A stretch of DNA of 64,000 bases, taken from the NCBI GenBank assembly GCA_010356995.1, contig ML996701.1, positions 3,160 to 67,159 of the forward strand. Reading direction: 5' to 3'. The stretch is from Trichodelitschia bisporula (Eukaryota > Ascomycota > Dothideomycetes > Phaeotrichales > Phaeotrichaceae). The position numbers were made by a program, and so were the translations under genes. Below are positions 1-8,875 of this stretch, one piece after another; within the stretch, counting starts at the first letter, position 1, and every line of letters starts with the position of its first letter. Below the pieces are notes generated by a model, which was not told where the DNA came from, ran no database searches, and saw only the letters and a list, made by a program, of their open reading frames with translations.

Positions 1-747
1 ACGACGACCATCGTCTTGACCACCACGGGCACGACTACGACTACGGTGACCGAATTTGGCACGACCACGACCGTGACTTCCGTTTCCACGTCAGTCGTGA
101 CAAATTCCGGGGCCATAACGACCGTCACCAACGCTGGGCTGACGACGACCGGCACAAATGCTGAGAGTACCTCGACAGTGACGTCGATCTCCACGTCGGC
201 TTCTGCGTCGGTCGTAACGAATGCCGGACAAACTACAACCATCATCAACGCCGGCCAGACAACCACGGTCACTGATGCGGGCAAGACCGCTACCAACGCC
301 GGCCAGACGACCACCGTTGCTGGCCAGATCACGACAGTCACGGACGCTGGCCAAACCACCACCGTCGCTGGCCAGACCACCACAGTCACAGACGCCGGCC
401 AAACAACTACTGATGTGGGCCAAACGTCCACCGTGACTTATACCGGCAAGACCACCGCCGTCACCGGCCTCACGACGACCATTACCGACGCTGGCAAGAC
501 GAGCACCGTCACCGTGGCCAACACCACCACCACCAGCACCAGCTTCGCCGGCACGACCACCGTCACCATCAGCCACACCCTGACCCTCTACGACTTTTCG
601 TCCGCCACGGCCCCTCTCTTCGATTTCTGGCCGACGGTCACCTCCAACGCCATCCCGGCGAGCCACGGCCCCTGGGACATTGCGCTCATTGTGCTCCTGG
701 CTATCCTCGCTGCCCTAGCCGCGCTTCTTGCGGCGGCATTCGGCTAG
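1..747 (+). CDS. Thr/Ser-rich cell-surface protein, 5' end missing
   Basis: The frame is open from base 1, so the start lies outside the window; about 248 residues are visible. Nearly all of it is a low-complexity Thr/Val/Ala/Gly array built from degenerate units such as TTTVTDAGQTTT and TTTVAGQ, clearest at 220-470. The last 25 or so residues are a hydrophobic run (DIALIVLLAILAALAALLAA) ending at the stop, after a short segment with small residues, which is the layout of a GPI-attachment signal or a tail anchor. Thr-rich repeats plus such a tail are typical of fungal wall mannoproteins and adhesins, where the repeats carry O-glycans. The specific family is not recognisable. The complementary strand is also open for 191 codons, a by-product of the biased composition. 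Confidence 0.7.
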   Translation, partial: TTTIVLTTTGTTTTTVTEFGTTTTVTSVSTSVVTNSGAITTVTNAGLTTTGTNAESTSTVTSISTSASASVVTNAGQTTTIINAGQTTTVTDAGKTATNAGQTTTVAGQITTVTDAGQTTTVAGQTTTVTDAGQTTTDVGQTSTVTYTGKTTAVTGLTTTITDAGKTSTVTVANTTTTSTSFAGTTTVTISHTLTLYDFSSATAPLFDFWPTVTSNAIPASHGPWDIALIVLLAILAALAALLAAAFG

Positions 748-986
748 GCTCTCCGCCGCCCGTACTGCTCTGCGTGTCGGCGGCGGCACGCCCCGAAGAA
801 ATGTCCCGTGATGCGGCTCTATATGCCGGCGGCGACGGCGGGCCGGGGACTGGTTATTAATAGCCGAGTGGGGCCGGAACTGGTGACGGGCTGTCCGCTA
901 GTGGCAATGCCTATAGGCAAGCTCCGACGGGAGCTGACTCTGGGCCACCGGCCGTCGGCATTGGCTATGGCGTGCCTGCTCCGACA

Positions 987-1429
987 GGCAAGCAGCTGGC
1001 GTCGGCATCGGGCGACAGGACGGTCAGGCTGTGGGATGCCGGCTCGGGAAAGGCGCTGCAGACGCTCGAGGGCCATTCGAGAGAGGTCTGGGCCGTGGCC
1101 TTCTCGCCGGACGGCAAGAAGCTGGCGTCGGCATCGGGCGACAGGACGGTCAGGCTTTAGGACGCCGGCTCGGGAAAGGCGCTGCAGAAGCTCGAGGGCC
1201 ATTCGAGAGAGGTCAGGGCCGTGGCCTTCTCGCCGGACGGCAAGCAGCTGGCGTCGGCATCATGGGACTCGACGGTCAGGCTGTGGGACGCCGGCTCGGG
1301 AAAGGCGCGGAAGAACGTCTTTGGCTTCCACTCGAGTATCGCAGTCCGGATGCCGTCGCCATTCACGGGGATAAGATTGGCTTGGGGTATAAGTCTGGTC
1401 GAGTGCTGTGTATGGAATTCATTTGCTGA
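987..1429 (+). pseudogene. WD40-repeat tail of a NACHT-WD40 (NLR-like) gene, decayed
   Basis: Three WD40 units begin at 987, 1113 and 1239 with an exact period of 126 bp (42 codons) and near-identical sequence; the core reads [20 protein letters not shown]. They are followed by a C-terminal segment ([12 protein letters not shown], then GRVLCMEF) of the kind that closes fungal NACHT-WD40 proteins. The reading frame is broken twice: a TAG at 1158-1160 stands where the other units have the Trp of LWD, and the closing segment is in a different frame, so a shift lies near 1310-1330. No NACHT or effector domain is visible upstream. High-identity WD repeats mark the recently amplified NLR families used in fungal non-self recognition. 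I read this as a 3' fragment of a dead copy. Confidence 0.75.
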
Positions 1430-1559
1430 AGTGTCTCTTAACCTCCTCCCCACCCACCTCCGTTGCGGCCATTGTCTTTTTATGCCTTTTTTTAGAGCGA
1501 AAGTGGCAATGAATTACGTATTGAAATGGGACAGCTTTGAAATTGAATGCTCCAATTAA

Positions 1560-2035
1560 AAATAGTAGCAATGGCGGATGAAAACATCACCATCAGTGAT
1601 GTAATAGCTTCAGTGCATTGTGAATCTGGAAGTATCTGAAATTAGCCATTCCTTCACAACGCAGGGAAGATATGATGGAATGTGGTGGCTGTGTTCAAAG
1701 TTTGCCATGTTGAAAGGGGACGAGTGATCAATGGAAACATCACAGCATCACAAGTTGGACCGAAGGTCTGTCCATGAGCAAGTTGCTTGATTGTCAAAGA
1801 GGTGGGGATCCCGAGTCTACTTATACTCGAGCCCTGTGGCTGAAACGGGGTAAGGCTGAACACAGCCACCGCTTTCCAACATGCCACTCCCAGCTTCATG
1901 AGGCGTTGAAATAGTCATAGCTTTGAGCATTGAGTCTGCCATGTCTGCCTAGAGCTTTCCCCTTGACTTAAGTACCCTGCCTGCTATGAGCCTCAAACCT
2001 CACCTCACTTCGGCAAAGCCATCAAAACATTCACA
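1560..2035. other. Intergenic, no gene seen
   Basis: AT-richer spacer between the WD40 remnant and the MOG1-like remnant. The short open frames here match nothing recognisable, and no repeat stands out. Confidence 0.5.
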
Positions 2036-2775
2036 ATGACCACCTTCACCACCGTCCTGCTCTTCGGCGGCGCTCTCACAGCCAACCTTCCCCGCGACTT
2101 CGCAGACGTTAGGTGAGATTCACGGAAGCCTCGACTCTGCGCCTAACTAACCCTGCAGCACCATCCGCCAGGTTCCTGACAACCAGGAAGTCTTCCTCCA
2201 CACCACCGGCCTCACGAGCATCATCTTCGACATAACTGAGCGCGTCATCCAGCTGAACGACAGCTCGTATCAAGCCGCTCTGCGTTTTCATTGCGTTTCC
2301 ATTACACCGATATTGTGACCAGCAGCGCCGACGAGACGCGCATCTGGGTGGATTTTGCCCCAGCGGCGCTGGGAAAATGCCGTATGTATGCCCCGCTAAT
2401 ATAAGTGCAGCTCTCCTTTACGCGTTAACTACCTCGTCTGTGCCCCATTCCCCACCTAACCTCACTCCGTAGGTCGATCCCAGCGTTCACTATGTTTGCT
2501 ACCCAACACCCAAGTGCCGCGCCCTCCCGCTCTCCGCAGGCCGACTTCACGGGCATCCTCCTGGTGCTCGTGCGGCTCGCGGCGCAGAAGACCGACATTG
2601 TCATTTCGATTAATGTCCCACACGTGGCAGACGAGTATGCCCGTGAAGATGTTGACCTCAAGGCGCGCAAGCCGGGCCCGCTTCCCGGGGCAGTGATACA
2701 GATGCGCGACCGCATTTTGGAGACCTTTGAGGTCAAGGATTGGACCTGTTTGTCAACGAGGAAGAGGAGGCATAG
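2036..2775 (+). pseudogene. MOG1: MOG1 (Ran-binding nuclear import factor) copy, frame-broken
   Basis: Exons 2036-2112, 2159-2381 and 2473-2775 have good splice signals (GTGAGA...CTAAC...CAG; GTATGT...TAG). Translation in pieces gives a clear Mog1 protein: LFGGALTANLP start, IRQVPDNQEVFL, FTGILLVLVRLAAQKTDIVI and the ending LFVNEEEEA. Mog1 binds Ran GTPase and aids nucleotide release in nuclear import. The frame is broken three times: an 11-bp imperfect tandem duplication near 2285-2306 (gttttcattgc / gtttccattac) leads to a TGA at 2315; one base is missing just before the second intron (the family reads GKMPSIPAF); and one base is missing near 2743, before the final LFVNEEEEA. Splice sites and conserved blocks survive, so loss looks recent. 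Sequencing error is possible for the two single-base gaps but not for the duplication. Confidence 0.8.
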
Positions 2776-3354
2776 ATAGCTTTGTGCGTATGGTGCTTGA
2801 TTTCACGAGTGCGACGCGGGCGAAATTCCCACCAGAATGCCCTCGAGACTGAGACCAAGCTCGGTGAAGCCCTATCCTATTCAACATCAGTCTATTATTT
2901 CGTCCTCAAGGTCCAGCACAAGTACCGCCTCTCTCATCCAGAGCTACTGTACAGTGACAAGGGTGGCTGAAGCTCTTGCCCCACCTCGCAGTATATATTT
3001 ACGGCTTGGCACGGGGTTTATCTTAACCCCGCCAACTCAAGTTAAAGTTCACTCTCACCTACTACGTACAAAGCCAGAAGGTTGAGGGATCATTAGAGCT
3101 GACATTTTTCATACCGATCAAGCAGAGTAACCCTTTGAGGATCATCCGACATATCTCCGCTTCCCGCACCCTACCACCCTCCTCGCTTACCGCGAGCTTC
3201 GCTCGACGAGACCAGGCAACCTTCAAAGTGACCCCACGTCAACCTCTGCTCCACCCCCCAGAAAGCCCAGACAGCTTCATTGCAGCACACATACCGGCTG
3301 GCAGTGTCAGAACTAGCCTTGCTAAGCCTCGAAGACCTACAGTCACACTCACGA
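2776..3354. other. Intergenic between the MOG1 and BET2 remnants
   Basis: Several overlapping short frames without recognisable content; presumably 3' flank of the MOG1 copy and promoter/leader of the BET2 copy. Confidence 0.4.
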
Positions 3355-4162
3355 TGTCCCTCGTCGCCGGCCCCGGCCGCGGCGGCGCCCTCTCCTCGGC
3401 ACCCTTCCCACAGTAACTTCACACCAGCGCCCACGTGCGCTACATTCAAACGCTAGACAAGCGGCGCGACGAATTTGAGTACTGGTTGACGGAACATCTA
3501 CGACTAAACGGATTATACTGGGGCTTGACCGCGCTGCACCTGCTCGGGAAGCCGGACGCCTTGCCCCGCGACGAGGTGCTCGACTTCGTGCTCAGCTGTC
3601 TGCATGAGTCGGGCGGGATGGGTGCTGCTCCAGGACATGATGCGCATATGCTGTATACTGTGAGCGGAGTGCAGATTTTGGCGCTGGTGGATGGATTTGA
3701 GGAGCTTGAGGCGAGAGTGCCGGCGGGGAAGGAGAAAATTGCTAAGTGTGAGTTTGCTGGATAGATGTGGACTGGACTGACGGAGCAGTTATTGCGGGGC
3801 TGCAGGACCCAGCTACGGGGACGTTCTTCGGCGATCAGTATGGAGAGCCTGACACGCGCTTCCTGTACGGAGCGCTGAATGCGCTGTCACTCCTTGGTCG
3901 CTTGGATCTCGTCGATGTTCCCCGTGCGGTGACATATATCGAGTCCTGCGCTAATCCCGACGGTGGATATGGCAATTCGCCTGGTGCAGAATCGCATTCG
4001 GGCCAGATATTCACCTGCTTTGCGGCGCTGTCGATTGCGGACCGCCTTGATACAGTCGATACGGAGCACTTGGCTGGGTGGTTGAGCGAGCGGCAGGTGT
4101 CCGAGGGCGAGGGTAAGGGTGGATTGAACGGACGGCCGGAGAAGAAGGATGTCACGGTATGA
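3355..4162 (+). pseudogene. BET2: BET2 (Rab geranylgeranyltransferase beta) copy, truncated
   Basis: Exon 1 starts with ATG at 3355 (MSLVAGPGRGG) and meets an in-frame TAA at 3414; in the same frame the protein then continues as YIQTLDKRRDEFEYWLTEHL and GLYWGLTALHLLG. An intron at 3748-3788 joins KEKIAK to FIAGLQD. Exon 2 carries the prenyltransferase repeats ([45 protein letters not shown]) and stops at 4162, at the point where the family has the zinc-binding DVCYSWW. The last third, with the remaining zinc ligands and repeats, is not found downstream. The family enzyme attaches geranylgeranyl groups to Rab proteins and is essential in yeast, so a working copy should exist elsewhere. An intron at the final GTATGA cannot be excluded, but no matching exon is visible. 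Confidence 0.8.
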
Positions 4163-4800
4163 CACCCGGTTTCTGCTGCTCCATGGGCTCGCACCATCCC
4201 CGGGTTTGTATGGGGCTTGGCGCTGTGCCAAGCCCCCACATTCACACTCATACACCAGGCCTACTTACCCGCAGTCCCTGACATCCTTGCTCCGTAGCTT
4301 TACAATCTACGTCTTACCCACATCTTGATCGTGCATGCGTGATTGTTGACGGTGACACACCCGGAAGACTGCCGATGAATCATGAATACAAGATGGCGCT
4401 CTACTCCGTGGGATTGAAGACGACTCGGATCGAAGGACTCGCTGTGGACAACGACCGACCGTGCGAATCCCACCCTTCGGGGTGCCAACACGTCATGAAC
4501 GTTGGACTTGGGGAAATCATGCACCTTCGGACGTTCCACTCGAGAGTCCCGGAAGACCGAACCTCGTTGACATGTGTCAGGGGCGCACAAATCACTGGTT
4601 GCACAGCATTGGTTGTGGAATAACATTCATTGAAAGCTTGAAGAAGTATGTAAGTGTCATGGTTCTGGCCATACACGGTATGATGCCTCAGGCCAAGATG
4701 TGGTCTGGGTGGCAGCACAGTACCGAGGTGACGTATGGAGACTAGCGCAGTCATGTGACTGGCGCCAAGCCCCCACACTGCGGTTATGCTTTTGCACCCC
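4163..4800. other. Gene-free stretch after the BET2 break, with possible terminal inverted repeats
   Basis: TGGGGCTTGGCGC at 4211-4223 and its complement GCGCCAAGCCCCCA at 4762-4775 face each other about 565 bp apart. The left end is itself a hairpin, GGGGCTTGGC (4212-4221) against GCCAAGCCCC (4227-4236). No target-site duplication is visible and no transposase is present. It could be a non-autonomous DNA element or chance. Confidence 0.35.
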
Positions 4801-4971
4801 CATCCCTGTAGATTACTTCTCCAACTCTTTATCATCGTCTCGAAGCAATCCATGGTTTTTGCACCGCTCTTCGCTGGCACCGTGACATCCATGTAGATTA
4901 CTTCTCCAACTCTTTTATCATCGTCTCGAAGCAATCTAAGGTTTTTGCACCGCTCTTCGCTGGCACCGTGA
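4801..4971 (+). repeat. Tandem duplication, unit 85-86 bp, two copies
   Basis: The units at 4801-4885 and 4886-4971 differ at only a few bases; both contain GATTACTTCTCCAACTC and end in GCTGGCACCGTGA. No coding frame is conserved. Confidence 0.9.
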
Positions 4972-4996
4972 CATCGAGGGCTACACGCAAAACTCG

Positions 4997-5091
4997 CTAA
5001 GTACCGGGAAATTAGCTGAGTACCGGGTAATCACCTGAGTACCGGGTAATCACTTGAGTACCGGGTAGCTAGCTAAGTAGCGATAGTCGGC
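4997..5091 (+). repeat. 19-bp tandem repeat, about five units
   Basis: Units start at 4997, 5016, 5035, 5054 and 5073, exactly 19 bp apart, with consensus CTGAGTACCGGGTAATCAC. The last unit is degenerate. The array ends about 200 bp upstream of the GFA gene and could be part of its promoter or a plain minisatellite. Confidence 0.9.
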
Positions 5092-5287
5092 TATCACTTT
5101 TCCGCCTAGCCCTTCCGACCCTAGCATCAGAATCCCTCTCCGATCGAATCTTGTTTCCCCCGCCTACTCCCGAATTACTGTCTCAGCATCCTACATTTAG
5201 CGACTCCAACGTCCTCGAGCCGTGTCATCTTAATCCCCCTTCGATTCCTCTTAAATCAACGGCCTCGTCCAAAACCCGGTATCAAAC

Positions 5288-5761
5288 ATGACGGACCAAC
5301 TTCGCGTGGTCTGCCAATGCCGCAACGTCTCGTTCCCCGCACCTGAACCACAGCCACGCGCCCTCTACCATTGCCATTGCCTTGAGTGTCGCAAGCAGTC
5401 CGCGTCAGCTTTCGGGACGACCGCCATATTCCCCGCGGAGCCGTTTTTCCCTTTGGCGCCCGAGCTGAAGGCTAAACTCAAGATCTGGCAGCGGCCGACG
5501 GAGACTGGCGGCACTATGGACTGTTACTTTTGTCCGGAGTGCGGGGTTCGGGTGTTTCACCGCATCTGCAATGCCGATGGAAACTGGAGGGATGTAATCA
5601 GCGTCAAAGCGGGCTGCATTGAGGGCCTGGAGTGGAACGCGACGGCACATCTCTTTGCGCGATCGGCTGTGTTCCCAATTCCGGCGGACCACCAGGCTTT
5701 TGACACGTACCCGCCGACAATGGAAGGTGGGCACGGCGCCGTCGGTACGGAAAAGAATTGA
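5288..5761 (+). CDS. GFA/CENP-V domain protein
   Basis: A complete single-exon gene of 157 residues. It has the zinc-binding cysteine pattern of the GFA family: CQC at residues 9-11, CHCLEC near 28-33, and CPEC near 84-87, with LKIWQRP and TGGTMDCYFCPECGVRVFH in the usual order. The family is named for glutathione-dependent formaldehyde-activating enzyme, but most fungal members have no tested reaction, so a role in formaldehyde or aldehyde handling is only a family-based guess. No signal peptide or membrane segment is seen. It converges with the cyclase gene, whose end is 211 bp away. The 19-bp tandem array lies about 200 bp upstream. Confidence 0.85.
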   Translation: MTDQLRVVCQCRNVSFPAPEPQPRALYHCHCLECRKQSASAFGTTAIFPAEPFFPLAPELKAKLKIWQRPTETGGTMDCYFCPECGVRVFHRICNADGNWRDVISVKAGCIEGLEWNATAHLFARSAVFPIPADHQAFDTYPPTMEGGHGAVGTEKN

Positions 5762-5972
5762 AGCAGCTTCGGTTTTCTCGGCAGTTTGATGTATGGGTGG
5801 AAGGGATTAGCTTCCATCAGGCCGGTAGCAATGTCGGTGAAGCGCTTGCACGGAACACAAATGGACTCATTTGCGCAAAAAAACATGTGTACCGTTCTGT
5901 GTCCGGCCTGAGACCCGCTGCAGGCTCAGCTTGTTCAACATCGAACTCGTTCTGAGACAGGGTGGTTCTAAC

Positions 5973-7134
5973 TCATGCCGCTAAGCTCACGCTCTGCAGC
6001 TCTTCCTCCAGCTCCTCCATGACGCCCCTTTTGACGTCACCTGCCACGAGCGCCACACCCTCGCATGTGTCATCGTCAAAATCGACACCGGCGACCTCCC
6101 ATGCAACCCACTTCGCCGTCTGCGTGTGAAGACTTTCCGCACCCGCCGATACCGCACTCCGCCCGCGCGCGACCGCCTGAAACACCACCAGCTGGTCATG
6201 CATGTGCTCATCGACGCATCCGCCATGTGCCAGTTCGCTGCTCAGTTCTTTGACCACGCACTTAACCATTGCCGCCACGGCAACCTCGCCCGTCGCCTTC
6301 CGGTCGAACAGCCAGTCGCGCCCGAGCCGGCAGCCGGTGCTCGTCACCGCGATTAGCAGCAGGTACAAGCGCTTCGGGTGGCGGGAGTCCTCAAAAGCCT
6401 CATCGACGGGGATACCGGGAAATGCACGCCCGAGCGCGGGTGCTAGCTCGGTGGTGAACATACGAGCTGTCGATGAAGGGGCCACAATGCGTGTAAGAAC
6501 GCGGACCACCTCCCCGCGCTCGACCAGCGTAAACGCCGGCAGACTCTCGTCCCGGGCAAGAGGTGTGATCCCGAAAGTCACCTCGCCGACCTCGTTGCGG
6601 CCGGTGCTCCAGCCGCGACGGTGCAGCCTCACTGTAAGCGGGGGAAGACCGATCAAGTGCAGCATCGGGACCAGCACGTGCGTGACGTAATCGATTGACG
6701 GCGAGTTGGAGACGTTAGTGCCGCCATGGATGGTCAGAGCCGCGTGGTTTTCACTCGCAAAGAGAATAAACGGCAACAAGGCCTGGAAGACCAGCGTGAC
6801 GCTGCCGGGGCTGCCGATATCGATGGGCGGCACGGATGTGAGGCGGACATGTGTCTGCGGCGTCAGCCTTGCGATGGAGCCATTGCAGACGTACCTTCGG
6901 CCGGAACAGTAGCTCACGGCTGCCTTTGGCGTCGCCTTCTACCCGCGCGGAGCATGCGTCCGCCAGCCAGCGCACGGCTGAGAGGTGTTGGCCTTTGATG
7001 CCGCGCGGGCCGCTGCGGTTTCCGCGGATGTCGGTGATGCGGACTGGAGTGCCGGTTAGGGCTGACAGGCCTACGGCGAGGCGGAGGAGTTGGCCGCCTC
7101 CTTCGAGTGTGGTTCCGAGTAGGTCAACGACCAT
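5973..7134 (-). CDS. RTC1: RNA 3'-terminal phosphate cyclase
   Basis: Two exons, 7134-6895 and 6854-5973, joined across a 40-bp intron (GTACGT...CTGAC...CAG), give 373 residues. The N-terminus has the cyclase signature LEGGGQLLRLAVGLSALTG and the block RGNRSGPRGIKGQHL; exon 2 continues VRLTSVPPIDIG. Near the C-terminus HMHDQLVVF supplies the His expected as the adenylylation site in true cyclases, which favours the enzymatic RtcA type over the ribosome-biogenesis paralogue Rcl1. The family converts RNA 3'-phosphates to 2',3'-cyclic phosphates using ATP. The ATG at 7134 places the signature at residues 11-17, as usual. The gene symbol is given by family and is not certain for fungi. Confidence 0.85.
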
Positions 7135-7569
7135 AATTGAAGTTTCGGTTTTTCAATTTAGACGTCGGAAGCATGATAGATTAAATGCAGGTGTGGCTGT
7201 TACACCGCCACATCAATAGAGACACCGGTGTGACTCAGCCTCCCTCCACATCCCGACCTCTTAGCCTTGCAAGGATTCAGCGGCACATTGACAAAGACAG
7301 GACACTCAACAGATACTTTAGCTCATTCTGCATTGGTTTCGCTCTGGCTATCTTTAAACTCAATGCCACTGAACTTGGCCCTCGTATTGAGCATCTGGGC
7401 CGAGACGTTTTTATCTATTAACCTCTCGGCGGAGCTCCATCCCCGAGACAGACGGCAAGTCGCTCTCGAGGATATCCGCAAGGGCTTATCGGTACCCTCT
7501 GGCCAGTCACGAAGATGCCTTAATTGAGTAAGCGGGACCGAGACGTTACCCGGCTTCCTTTCCAACGAA
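7135..7569. other. Spacer, no gene seen
   Basis: Between the start of the cyclase gene and the 3' end of the small cysteine-rich gene at 7570. Only short unrelated frames. Confidence 0.4.
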
Positions 7570-7743
7570 CTAATTCCGCAACGGTGTGCATTTTTCACAG
7601 CACCAATCCTCCCGTGCAACCTGCCTGCTCAATTCGACGGTGAGCAGGCACCAAACAGGTTTGCAGGTTCCCAAAGTGCATGGAAAGTAGTGCTGATACA
7701 CCGTGGGACAGTAGATACACCTGAGGTTGACAAATTGACACAT
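7570..7743 (-). CDS. Small cysteine-rich protein, array copy 1 (57 aa)
   Basis: ATG at 7743, TAG at 7572-7570. The 57-residue product has nine cysteines (residues 2, 9, 12, 22, 27, 32, 48, 49, 52). It starts MCQFVNLRCIYCP and has FPC at 20-22 and DWCCEKC near the end. Copy 2 of the array (8349-8519) shares the start pattern MCxxVxLRCIxCP, the PC at 21-22, the Cys at 27, and the ending W-x-C-x2-C, although the two DNAs are well diverged; this selective retention of cysteines argues for a real protein. A TATA box lies about 60 bp upstream. The paired CxxC motifs suggest a small metal-binding or disulphide-knotted fold. No signal peptide is evident. Function unknown; it may relate to the many short fungal Cys-rich proteins that begin with MC and end in a CxxC. 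Confidence 0.6.
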   Translation of the reverse strand: MCQFVNLRCIYCPTVYQHYFPCTLGTCKPVWCLLTVELSRQVAREDWCCEKCTPLRN

Positions 7744-7800
7744 TTCGGTTGAAAATCGACTCTTAGATTCGTCGTCATCAAGAAGGGCAGCTGCGGCGTT

Positions 7801-7808
7801 ATTTATAG
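7801..7808 (-). promoter_or_regulatory. TATA box of cysteine-rich copy 1
   Basis: The minus strand reads CACTGAATATGGTCTATAAAT, matching in order and spacing the CACTG...CCTATAA segments before the other two copies. Confidence 0.55.
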
Positions 7809-8348
7809 ACCATATTCAGTGACAAAGACCACTGAGTCTCACTTTGGTGACGCGATTATCCGGTGAAGCAGGGCCGGTATTTTTCACAGTGAGTACGACA
7901 CATACAGACCCAGAAGGAGGACTGGTTCATTAAGGTTGCCTATGACTTAACTCTAGTCTGTCTCGGTGTAAACGCACAATGAGGAGCCGTAGGGCTATTG
8001 TGATAGGCCCGGCCCGACATCATCCAGCGGGGCGCAATACCGATTCGCCTGAAAGCCCCCATGCTCATCGAAACGACATATCCTCTCGGGGATGGAACAA
8101 GGCTGCCTAGGACATTCGTCAGGCGCTACCGTTCTTCCGGAAGCATCCATCTCGGTGGCCTAGCATACCTCAGCGACGGGAACGCCTCCAAGCTCCCTTG
8201 CTCGTTGAAACAGCAAATCGTCAGTGAGGATGGTGCAATGCTCGCCTAAAACTCTTGTCCGTCGCTAAAGTTCTCCTCCGAGCTTTCATCGCAGCGGAAT
8301 GGCCTGCTCAACGGCGGCAACCGCCGGCCTCCCAGGGACTTACCAGTC

Positions 8349-8519
8349 CTAAGAACCCCCGCAGCAGGGACAGGCCCATGCTGATATCGGGATTCGCTCG
8401 ACAATGTCCGGGGTAAGCAGTACTTCATACTTCGTAATGCACACCGGACGACCACAGGGAAGAACCCACATAAATTGCTGTGGGCAGGAGATGCAGCGAA
8501 GCTTAACCTCGCCGCACAT
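8349..8519 (-). CDS. Small cysteine-rich protein, array copy 2 (56 aa)
   Basis: ATG at 8519, TAG at 8351-8349, 56 residues with eight cysteines (2, 9, 12, 22, 27, 50, 52, 53). It begins MCGEVKLRCISCPQQF and ends WACPCCGGS, matching copy 1 at MC, V5, LRCI, CP, PC22, C27 and the terminal W-x-C-x2-C. The upstream frame can be extended through a GTG but the ATG aligns exactly with that of copy 1. A long CT-rich leader of about 140 bp separates it from a TATA box, and that leader contains an internal duplication of about 60 bp. Just after the stop a GTAAGT occurs that is also kept in copy 3, so a spliced form with a different C-terminus is possible. No relative of known function is recognised. Confidence 0.6.
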   Translation of the reverse strand: MCGEVKLRCISCPQQFMWVLPCGRPVCITKYEVLLTPDIVERIPISAWACPCCGGS

Positions 8520-8662
8520 TATGCATAGCACTCAACGGTAGGAAGTCGTTTGGGTTGTTGGGTTGTAAGGAAACGGGAAAAGGAATGGTATTCGCTAGTA
8601 GGAAGCGTTGTGGGGGTGTTGCGTTGTATGGAAATGGAAAAGGAATGGAAGAGTTGGCGAGC

Positions 8663-8669
8663 TTTATAG
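8663..8669 (-). promoter_or_regulatory. TATA box of cysteine-rich copy 2
   Basis: The minus strand reads ACCTATAAAGCTCGCC after CACTGAGTGC; the same arrangement precedes copies 1 and 3. Confidence 0.55.
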
Positions 8670-8875
8670 GTCGCACTCAGTGATGGGTTCCATTGACAGA
8701 TAGGGAGTGAACGGTCTACCTGTTGAGTACATGAGTTCACGGCGAGGTACGACAAATCGTCAGTGAGGCTGGTGCTAGGGTCGCCTATAACTCCCGTCAG
8801 CTGCTAAAGTTCCTTGAAGCTCTCATCCAGGCGAAATGGCCTCTCCAGGGCGGAAGCCGCGGGCCCACCAGTAAC

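Noticed and set aside
91-666. Minus-strand open frame of 191 codons
   Set aside because: Shadow of the Thr-rich repeat gene; Gly/Arg bias follows from ACN codons on the other strand.
1654-1899. Minus-strand frame of 81 codons
   Set aside because: No motif, promoter or relative; chance in spacer DNA.
4401-4934. Minus-strand frame of 177 codons
   Set aside because: It runs through the inverted-repeat block and the tandem duplication and has no recognisable motif.
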